The notes under the pieces were generated by a model. It saw only the letters and a program-made list of their open reading frames with translations. It did not search any database and was not told the origin of the DNA. The position numbers and the translations under genes were made by a program. This document shows, piece after piece, positions 57,705-64,000 of a stretch of DNA of 64,000 nucleotides. The stretch comes from CAIXPS01 sp034430115 (GTDB lineage: Bacteria; Chloroflexota; Anaerolineae; J036; Brachytrichaceae): assembly GCA_034430115.1 (NCBI GenBank), contig DAOUFG010000126.1, positions 9,255-73,254 on the forward strand, in the 5' to 3' direction. Each line of letters begins with the position of its first letter. Positions within the stretch are counted from its first letter, which is position 1.

Positions 57705-59825
57705 CTAAGCGCGATAAATCTCGTTGGCCACTTGCATCCCCGAGATGACGACTGCCTCGACACCGGCCCCCATCACGCCGGAGCCGGTCAGATATAACCG
57801 TTCGACGGGGGTTTTGGCGGTCCCGCCCAACGTCGCATGCCTGGCGAAACCATAGATCGACCCGGCCGTCGCACCGGTGTAGCGGGCGAAAGTGGCCGGC
57901 GTCGCATCCTGGCGATAGATGATATGCTCGCGCAAATTGGGGATGAGCCGCTCGGCAGACTCAATCATCCTGTCGCCATAGGCGCGTTTGCGTCGTAGAT
58001 AGCCGGGCGCCTGGCGATCCCAATCGGTCGCTTCCGGCTGGTGGATAAAGTTCATCAGCGTGAGGCTGGCATGGCCAGGCGGGGCCAGGCTGGGATCGAC
58101 CAGCGAGGGAATCATCATGCCGATCGAGTCGTCTTCATTTTCGGCCCAGTAACTGACCAACGGCTGCCGATCGGGCACGATATCCACACCCAGGAAAACC
58201 ATGAACGCCGATGTAGCCGGTTTGAGTGCCGCCACCTGCTGCGCATAATCGGCCGGCAAATGCGCGCGTCCCACCATGTCCAGCAGCGTGCGTTGCACGT
58301 CGGCGTTAGAGATCACCGCCTCGGCGCAATGCGTCTCGCCCTTGCCCAGTTCAACGCCCACCGCGCGGCCCTGCTCCACCAGGATGCGCTGCACCGGCGT
58401 GCGCAAGCGCACCTCGCCGCCATTGGCGTTTATCACGTCAACCAGCGCGTTCGACAGCGCCTGCGAACCGCCCGCGGGATAGTAACCGCCGTCAAAGTAG
58501 TAACCGAAGATTGGCGCCATGGACACCGCCCCCAGGTTGGCAGGGTCATCCGTCAGGTAGCCCGTCAACATCGACAGCACTTCCTTGAGACGCTCCGTCT
58601 GGAAGAAAGTATCCAGCATGGCGGGGAACGAGCGCTCCATCCACCTCATCACGTGCGGGTGCTCCGCCGGGTAGGCCAGCATGGCATCCACTGTTTGCGG
58701 CGCGCCGGGCACGCCGCCCATCTTATCCACATCCGCATATAGCTCGCGATAGACCGCCTGCATCTCGTCGAAGAAGGCGGCGATGTTTCCCGCCTCGGCG
58801 GGGAAGTGACGCTGTAACTCGGCGACGTATTGCGCGGCGTCTTCAGGCACCTTCAACTGCATGTCGGGCAAGATATACTCGTGGCCCATCCGGCGCATGT
58901 CCAGGCGCCCTTCCAGGTTTAGCTGGCGCAGCAGGTTGCGCACCGGGCCGTGCGGCCCCAGGCCGCTGATGTCGTGCACACCAGCGTCGAAGACGTAGCG
59001 CAGGCGCTCATTCCCGCGTCGCACGCCGCGTTCCCAGGAGGTGCAGTAACCGCCCGGCTCAAAATGCTGTTCAGCGACCAGCACCTTCAACCCACGCTGC
59101 GCCAATAGCGCGCCTGCGCTCAGGCCGCCGAGGCCGGAACCGATGATGATGGCGTCGTGCTGGTTGCCGCCAGGGCGGCGAGCAGCGGGGTGGAACACCG
59201 GCGCTGGCCAGGGGTAGGGGTCGCGCTTCTGCAGGTCGCGGGCCAGCAAGAGGCGCGGGAGCCATTTCGGAAGCGCCAGGGTGCCCGCAAAGCCAAGCAC
59301 GGTGAGTAACGCCGGCAGCCAGTTAGTGACCAGCGCGGGCAGCGCCGCCCCTGACGCAGAGGCCAGCCCGACCAGCGTGATCAGCGTGAACACGCAAGCC
59401 CACACGATGGTGATGATCTGGTTGGTGAGCACGAATTGAGGGTTGTGCCACAGCTCACGCGGGTAATCGTCACGCGCATATTCCAGCGTGAAGGGCGAAC
59501 CGATCAATAGCCCACCCCATGCCACCAGCGCCATCACGCCTTCCAGGATCACGCCGTCATATTGGCGGAAGAAGGTCGCCTGGAACCCCACCGTCACCAA
59601 CAAGTGGATCAGAAAGAATGGCACCAGCACCAGTTCCAGGAGCTTAGTTTGCCGGCGGATCAGGCGCGCACCGTTCAGCGCCAGCGCCGCCAAAAGCCCC
59701 GCCAGGATGCCTGCCACTAGTTGGCCGGAACCCGCCAGGACAAAGTACAGGATAAATGGCGCAAGCGTGGCCGGGAGCCACGCCACCCAGGGAATCTTAC
59801 GCTTCGCTTGTGTATGGTCGTTCAT
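57705..59825 (-). CDS. FAD-dependent oxidoreductase (CrtI/retinol-saturase-like) with N-terminal membrane domain
   Basis: This 706-residue protein has six predicted membrane helices in the first 190 residues and no known family match there. A flavin domain follows: GSGLGGLSAGALLAQRGLKV at 229-248 with E252, GGYCTSWERGVRRG, and a C-terminal FAD motif LYLTGSGVMGAGVEAVVISG. The soluble part resembles phytoene desaturase, CrtISO and retinol saturase. It would act on a membrane-dissolved polyene or quinone-like lipid; no carotenoid genes are adjacent. The ATG at 59825 has GGAGG at 8 nt. It is divergent from a two-component system. Confidence 0.8.
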   Translation of the reverse strand: MNDHTQAKRKIPWVAWLPATLAPFILYFVLAGSGQLVAGILAGLLAALALNGARLIRRQTKLLELVLVPFFLIHLLVTVGFQATFFRQYDGVILEGVMALVAWGGLLIGSPFTLEYARDDYPRELWHNPQFVLTNQIITIVWACVFTLITLVGLASASGAALPALVTNWLPALLTVLGFAGTLALPKWLPRLLLARDLQKRDPYPWPAPVFHPAARRPGGNQHDAIIIGSGLGGLSAGALLAQRGLKVLVAEQHFEPGGYCTSWERGVRRGNERLRYVFDAGVHDISGLGPHGPVRNLLRQLNLEGRLDMRRMGHEYILPDMQLKVPEDAAQYVAELQRHFPAEAGNIAAFFDEMQAVYRELYADVDKMGGVPGAPQTVDAMLAYPAEHPHVMRWMERSFPAMLDTFFQTERLKEVLSMLTGYLTDDPANLGAVSMAPIFGYYFDGGYYPAGGSQALSNALVDVINANGGEVRLRTPVQRILVEQGRAVGVELGKGETHCAEAVISNADVQRTLLDMVGRAHLPADYAQQVAALKPATSAFMVFLGVDIVPDRQPLVSYWAENEDDSIGMMIPSLVDPSLAPPGHASLTLMNFIHQPEATDWDRQAPGYLRRKRAYGDRMIESAERLIPNLREHIIYRQDATPATFARYTGATAGSIYGFARHATLGGTAKTPVERLYLTGSGVMGAGVEAVVISGMQVANEIYRA

Positions 59826-59905
59826 TTGCAATCCTCCGTTTTCTCTTTGCGCAAGATTGTGCAAAACGGCGCGCGAAGCAGCATCGCCCACAAGCAACAA
59901 GCCGG

Positions 59906-59928
59906 ATTGTCCGTTCGGACAATGTCCG
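59906..59928. promoter_or_regulatory. 18-bp palindromic operator with an extra half-site
   Basis: ATTGTCCG-TT-CGGACAAT (59906-59923) is a perfect palindrome, and TGTCCG is repeated at 59923-59928. It lies in the divergent region between the FAD-enzyme gene (81 bp away) and the histidine kinase gene (44 bp away). It is a good candidate for the binding site of the response regulator at 61256. Confidence 0.65.
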
Positions 59929-59971
59929 CGCGCGGGTGTTACGCCTGCCTGTTTGGGCTACCATTACCTTC

Positions 59972-61231
59972 ATGCAAGACGCTTCTGCCTGGCAACGTAT
60001 GCGCGCACAACTAAGGACTGATTTTCATGACAGCGCTCAGCTCCAACCCAATCTGCGCGCTTTTTACGCGTTTATGTTCGCGGCGGTGCTCGTCTTTTTT
60101 ATCAACGGCCTGCTCACGCCTTCCGCGCTCTCGCAAAACCCGGGGGCCCTGGCGCTTTACTGCGGGTTGTTCGCCCTGCACACCGGGTTGCACTGGGCCA
60201 GCCTGTATCTGAACGGCACATCCGCGACAGCAGCGCGCTTGCGCCGGGCCTACTTCGTCGTGCAGGGCCTGCTTACACTCAGCATCATGCTCGTCTCGCG
60301 CCTGTCATTGGAAGCCTCGCTGATGGTCGGCTTGCTGGCCGAGGCGGCCGGCATGCTAGAGGACTTGCGACACCTGGCGCTGGCGGTGCTGTTTTACGTA
60401 GCGACGAGCCTGGGCGGCGTGGCACTGATCGGCGATTGGCCCCACGGGCTGGACACGCTCGGCACAATCGCGCCCTGGGCCCTGTTCGTCATGCTCGCGG
60501 TGCGGGTGTTTGTCAATGAATTGAAGGCCACTCAACAGGCCCAAACGTTGCTGGTCGAACTGGAACAGGCGCATCAGAAGCTGGCCGAGTATGCCGAAGA
60601 GGTGGAAACACTGACCCTGCAAAATGAACGCCAGCGCATGGCGCGTGAATTACACGACACGTTGGCCCAGGGATTAGCCGGGCTGGTGCTGCAACTGGAG
60701 GCGCTGGAAGCGAACCTGGCCCAGCACAACCTGGAGAAGGCCACGGCCATCACGGTGCAAGCCAAGTCGCGCGCCCGCGCCTCACTGCAAGAGGCGCGCA
60801 ACGCCATCACCGACCTGCGCGCATTCCCGACCGACCCAGCCTCGCTGCTGCGGCTGATCCGCGAGGAAGCCGAACGCCTGAGCAGCACCTCCGGCCTGCG
60901 CTACGAACTGCACGTGCCGCCCGAGCTAAGCTTGCCGGCGCAGACGAGCACGCATCTGTGGCTCTTCGCGCGCGAGGGGCTTGCCAACATTGCCCGTCAC
61001 GCGCACGCCACCCAGATGACGATTACGCTAACAACGACCAATGACGGCGTATGGATGGAGATTCAAGATAACGGCTGCGGGTTCGACCCAGCCGCCGTCG
61101 CCCCACAGGGGCATTATGGGCTATTGGGCATGCGCGAGCGAACGCGCGCAGCCGGTGGCAGCCTTGAGGTGCAGAGCCAGCCTGGCGCAGGGACGTTGCT
61201 GCGCCTGAAGCTGCCCACGGAACACCCTTGA
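59972..61231 (+). CDS. Sensor histidine kinase, NarL-partner type (HisKA_3)
   Basis: This 419-residue protein has six membrane helices (about 31-182) with no large external domain, then a coiled-coil linker. The phosphoacceptor H228 lies in MARELHDTLAQGLAGLVLQL, as in HisKA_3 kinases. The HATPase has FAREGLANIARHAHATQMTI (N box), DNGCGFDP and GHYGLLGMRER. Its stimulus is probably sensed within the membrane, as for LiaS/DesK-type kinases. The ATG at 59972 follows the operator palindrome. The response regulator starts 24 bp after its stop. Confidence 0.88.
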   Translation: MQDASAWQRMRAQLRTDFHDSAQLQPNLRAFYAFMFAAVLVFFINGLLTPSALSQNPGALALYCGLFALHTGLHWASLYLNGTSATAARLRRAYFVVQGLLTLSIMLVSRLSLEASLMVGLLAEAAGMLEDLRHLALAVLFYVATSLGGVALIGDWPHGLDTLGTIAPWALFVMLAVRVFVNELKATQQAQTLLVELEQAHQKLAEYAEEVETLTLQNERQRMARELHDTLAQGLAGLVLQLEALEANLAQHNLEKATAITVQAKSRARASLQEARNAITDLRAFPTDPASLLRLIREEAERLSSTSGLRYELHVPPELSLPAQTSTHLWLFAREGLANIARHAHATQMTITLTTTNDGVWMEIQDNGCGFDPAAVAPQGHYGLLGMRERTRAAGGSLEVQSQPGAGTLLRLKLPTEHP

Positions 61232-61255
61232 GATTGACGAGACTAGGCAAAAGAC

Positions 61256-61897
61256 ATGCAAAAAACACGCATCCTCATTGCAGATGACCATCTGATCGTG
61301 CGCGAAGGGTTACGCCTGATTCTCGACACCAGCGACGAATTTGAACTGGTGGGCGAAGCCGAAGACGGCGCCATCGCCGTGCAACTGGCGCGGCAATTGA
61401 AGCCCGACGTGATCCTGATGGATCTGCGCATGCCCAACCTGGATGGCCTGGAGGCGCTCCAACAAATCAGCGCCCAATCGCCCGGCAGCGCGGTGGTGAT
61501 CCTGACAAATTACAACGAAGACGACCTGATGGTGCGCGGCCTTTCGCTGGGCGCGCGCTCCTACCTGCTCAAAGACGTGGACCGCGACACGCTGTTCAAC
61601 ACCATCCGCTCCGCCCAGCGCGGCGAGACGCTCTTGCAACCCGATATCCTGGCGCGCGTGCTGGCCTACCGGCAGGCGGCGCAACAAACGCAAGAGCCCA
61701 CCGGACTGAAGCTGACCCAACGCGAACAAGAGGTATTGCAGGCCGTGGCGCGCGGCGAGCGTTCCAAAGAGATCGCCGCACAGTTCAACATCACCGAGCG
61801 GACGGTAAAGGCGCACCTGGACAGCATCTATAACAAGCTGGGCGTGGATTCGCGCGCCGCCGCCGTGGAAGAGGCTCACCGGCGCGGCATCCTGTAA
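61256..61897 (+). CDS. NarL/FixJ-type response regulator
   Basis: This 213-residue protein has a receiver domain (acidic pair D10-D11, phosphorylated D56 in VILMDLRMP, lysine in LLKDVDRDT). A LuxR-type HTH follows (LTQREQEVLQAVARGERSKE then IAAQFNITERTVKAHLDSIY). It is the obvious partner of the upstream kinase. The palindrome at 59906 is a likely target, which would make the system self-regulated and linked to the FAD enzyme. A short hairpin follows at 61906. Confidence 0.92.
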   Translation: MQKTRILIADDHLIVREGLRLILDTSDEFELVGEAEDGAIAVQLARQLKPDVILMDLRMPNLDGLEALQQISAQSPGSAVVILTNYNEDDLMVRGLSLGARSYLLKDVDRDTLFNTIRSAQRGETLLQPDILARVLAYRQAAQQTQEPTGLKLTQREQEVLQAVARGERSKEIAAQFNITERTVKAHLDSIYNKLGVDSRAAAVEEAHRRGIL

Positions 61898-61905
61898 GCC
61901 ATGTA

Positions 61906-61926
61906 GGGCGAGAGAACATCTCGCCC
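61906..61926 (+). terminator. Hairpin after the response regulator
   Basis: GGGCGAGA at 61906-61913 pairs with TCTCGCCC at 61919-61926 with a 5-nt loop. It lies 8 bp after the stop. There is no T run. Family-B-like sequence (AATCGCAAATCCAAAATC) follows near 61998. Confidence 0.5.
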
Positions 61927-62013
61927 CGGACGACCTGCAAAGCATTTCGTGATGATTCGCGCAGACTCGCGGATTGCCCCTTGAATCGGAAACCTAAAAT
62001 CGCAAATCCAAAA

Positions 62014-63333
62014 TCAGGGAATTGCCTGGCTGGTCCAGTTCAGTGGGTCCACCGTGACGCCGCCGACGGCCAGTTCCCAGTGCACGTGCGGGCCTTCGGT
62101 GCGGCCGGTGTTGCCAGAATAGGCCACCAGCTCTCCGGCCTCCACCATCTGTCCCACTTCCACCAACGTCCGCGAAAGGTGGCAGTACATGGTGAACACG
62201 CCGCGCCCGTGATCGATGATGACCACCGTCCCGCGCACCTTCAACGGCATCACCGCCGCCACGCGCCCGGCGGCGGAGGCATGCACCGGCGTGCCCGCCG
62301 GCGCTACCACGTCCGCGCCACTGTGGAAGGTATACAGCAGCCCGCTATTGAAGCTGCGCCGCGTGCCAAAGTAGGAGGCGATATTGCCCGCAGCGGGATA
62401 TTGCAAAGGGCCGCTCCAATATTGGGTGGACGTCCACTGGCTGAAGATCGTCTCCAGTTGCTCGTGCTCGTCCTGGTTCACCTGCGGGTCCAGCAACGGC
62501 ACCAGGCGTTGGGCGATCGTCACGTTCTCGAACCCATACCCGGCGGACTGTACGTTGATGCGCCCGCTCACCTCGGAGGCTGCGCCGGTGGAAGCGACCG
62601 CCCGGAGCGTCATGGAATAGACGCCCGGGTCCTGCAAGGCATCCACCCCGGTCAGCGCCTCGTACACACCGTCCATGGCCACAAAATGTAGCGTGCGCCC
62701 GGCCAACGTGCCGGCGATCGCTTCCAGCGGGTTGGAGGTGGTCACGCGCACCACCACCACGTCGCCCTGGCGCGGCACGGATGGCGAAATATCGATGTTG
62801 TCGAACGGCTCCGGCAGGTTGGTGGTGACGCTGGACTGCGGGATGCGCAAAAGCTGGCCCACCACCAGGCAATCGGCACACGAAAGCTTGTTGGTCATGC
62901 GCAGCAGATAGGGCGAGATGCCATACTGCGCAGCCAGCATGCTGAGCGTCTCGCCGCTGGCCACCCGGTGCAAGCGAATGTGTTCCGAGATGGGCGCGGG
63001 CAGGTTCACCTTTTGCCCCGCCACCAATAGGTAGGGCTGGGTAAGGTTGTTACGCTGGGCCAGGTCGCTCACCAAGAAGCCCGACTGCGCCGCCAGGCTA
63101 TTGAGCGACTCGCCCACCGCCACCGTGTGTACCAGCGCATTCTCCGCCTGCTGCTCCGTTTCGGGGGAAGGCGTGGGGACCGACGTCGCAACCACCTGCA
63201 CGGTCGGCTCGTAGGAATCGGCGGGAGGCGTCTGATCCTGTGCGTTGGCCGGGGCCAGGTGCTGTATCGTGAATGACAGGGCGAGCATAGCGACCAGGCA
63301 TGCCACACCCGCACGTTTAGTTCGATGAATCAC
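62014..63333 (-). CDS. Secreted LysM-M23 peptidase
   Basis: This 439-residue protein has a signal peptide (about 1-31). Two LysM domains follow (VHTVAVGESLNSLAAQSGFL near 68-87, then LHRVASGETLSMLAAQYGIS near 121-140), then a beta-rich linker and a C-terminal M23 domain. The metal site is HSGADVVAPAGTPV and GRTEGPHVHWEL (H-x-H), with the intermediate histidine in MYCHLSR. M23 enzymes cut peptide cross-links of the cell wall, and LysM binds glycan. It precedes the PIG-L gene in coordinates and is transcribed in the same direction, right after it. Confidence 0.9.
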   Translation of the reverse strand: MIHRTKRAGVACLVAMLALSFTIQHLAPANAQDQTPPADSYEPTVQVVATSVPTPSPETEQQAENALVHTVAVGESLNSLAAQSGFLVSDLAQRNNLTQPYLLVAGQKVNLPAPISEHIRLHRVASGETLSMLAAQYGISPYLLRMTNKLSCADCLVVGQLLRIPQSSVTTNLPEPFDNIDISPSVPRQGDVVVVRVTTSNPLEAIAGTLAGRTLHFVAMDGVYEALTGVDALQDPGVYSMTLRAVASTGAASEVSGRINVQSAGYGFENVTIAQRLVPLLDPQVNQDEHEQLETIFSQWTSTQYWSGPLQYPAAGNIASYFGTRRSFNSGLLYTFHSGADVVAPAGTPVHASAAGRVAAVMPLKVRGTVVIIDHGRGVFTMYCHLSRTLVEVGQMVEAGELVAYSGNTGRTEGPHVHWELAVGGVTVDPLNWTSQAIP

Positions 63334-64000
63334 TTACATGCGCTCCCAATAACGTTCGCCACCAGTGGAGGCAATGTATTCTCTCACACGAGCGGGCATT
63401 GTACTTGCATCGCCAAAAACGGCAAAAAGCTGTGATTGGTAACAATGAATCGCCGCGATGCGCGTCTCGATCTCTTCTTCGCTGAGTTGGATCAGCATCG
63501 GGCGCCAGTTCTGATCCTGGCGCAAAAGGCCGGCCAGCGCCGTTGTATCCTTCTGCGCGTAGGGGTAATCTTCGTAATAGGCTAGTGTGCGCACGTCGCA
63601 CAGTTGCTCCACCGCCTGGCGGGCGATGATGTGATCGACGTGCCCACCCGCCGTGAGCGGGCAGAACACGCGCTGCGGGTGGTAGTCATCCAGCACGCCT
63701 TGCAGCGCCTTCAACACGGCGGGCAATTGATGCGCCGCATCCCAAGGGTGCACCTGCCCGCCCATGAACTGCTTGCCCTCATAGAGCGGCACGCCGTTGT
63801 CGTCGTGCCGGTAGATGGCGTCCAACAGGCCCAGGTGCACCGGCTGCGCGCCGAGCACGGCCACCATGCGCGCATCCTCCTGGCGGCGGAATTGATAGGG
63901 CTGCTCGCCCAGTTGCCACTGCCAGTGCTCATGTTGGGCGGCGGGCGAAAGCGGCTGGCCGGTGGGGGCATCGGCGGTGCAGAGGGGGGCAATCAATACC
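63334..64000 (-). CDS. PIG-L/LmbE-family deacetylase (5' end outside window)
   Basis: The frame remains open to the right edge, so the start is missing. About 221 residues are visible, beginning VLIAPLCTADAPTGQPLSPA. The later metal site is TAGGHVDHIIARQAVEQL, in place of the usual A-H-P-D-H-type motif. The N-terminal PHPDDE motif must lie beyond 64000. Family members remove an acetyl group from N-acetyl sugars such as GlcNAc-lipids or thiol cofactors. It ends with the ATG of the M23 gene immediately after its stop, so the two are probably co-transcribed. Confidence 0.8.
   Translation of the reverse strand, partial: VLIAPLCTADAPTGQPLSPAAQHEHWQWQLGEQPYQFRRQEDARMVAVLGAQPVHLGLLDAIYRHDDNGVPLYEGKQFMGGQVHPWDAAHQLPAVLKALQGVLDDYHPQRVFCPLTAGGHVDHIIARQAVEQLCDVRTLAYYEDYPYAQKDTTALAGLLRQDQNWRPMLIQLSEEEIETRIAAIHCYQSQLFAVFGDASTMPARVREYIASTGGERYWERM

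Noticed and set aside
1..64000. tRNA or rRNA genes
   Set aside because: No cloverleaf with a GTTCRA arm or rRNA segment was recognised outside coding regions.

Overview
The window looks like a chromosomal piece of a Chloroflexota bacterium, most likely Anaerolineae-like. The evidence is an ATP synthase b subunit fused to the C-terminal part of delta, a secreted protein ending in a short YLP-type tail, a Thermotoga-type alpha-glucan phosphorylase, a cyclic-di-AMP receptor protein, and GC-rich genes separated by short palindromic repeats. The phylum call is an inference; no rRNA or tRNA gene is visible to confirm it.

Layout. 1-3.1 kb (minus): an AT-richer defence island with dndB, dndC and the start of dndD (DNA phosphorothioation), running off the left edge. 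3.5-5 kb: a degenerate nucleotidyltransferase/partner pair and a leucine-rich-repeat protein. 5.3-7.1 kb: CoA-binding protein, flavodoxin, SnoaL-like protein. 7.2-15 kb (plus): carbohydrate and sugar-acid catabolism (apiosidase-like hydrolase, enolase-superfamily dehydratase, glucan phosphorylase, mannonate-dehydratase-like protein) and a DinB protein. 15.2-16.7 kb (minus): a secreted sugar dehydrogenase. 17-20.4 kb: a regulatory module (HTH protein, PocR-domain histidine kinase, lone receiver, coiled-coil membrane protein) with two good sigma70-type promoters and a candidate small ORF. 20.5-30.7 kb: mixed metabolism, including a truncated dipeptidase pseudogene, a YhfC-type membrane protease, a cyclic-di-AMP receptor and an uncharacterised glycyl radical enzyme beside a UroD-like protein. 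31-34.8 kb: TetR regulator with an epimerase, YhhN protein, and an SSGN-repeat membrane protein. 35-38 kb: McrC-McrB restriction. 38-44 kb: ABC-2 exporter, a secreted protein and a large GT-C-like membrane protein. 44.3-57.4 kb (minus): an energy cluster. 57.7-64 kb: a membrane/FAD oxidoreductase fusion divergent from a two-component system, a LysM-M23 peptidase and a partial PIG-L deacetylase.

The energy cluster is transcribed nuoA-H-J-[mntA-hepT]-K-L-M-M-N, then atpI/Z-atpB-atpE-atpF/H. It encodes only the membrane arm of complex I and the Fo part (plus partial delta) of ATP synthase. The peripheral-arm genes (B, C, D, E, F, G, I) and the F1 genes must lie elsewhere if these complexes are complete. 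Two NuoM-type antiporter-like subunits are present and the second has lost the central transmembrane lysine. A MntA/HepT-type toxin-antitoxin pair sits, co-oriented and overlapping, between nuoJ and nuoK.

Intergenic spaces are filled with at least four families of imperfect inverted repeats. One of them abuts the breakpoint of a truncated gene.
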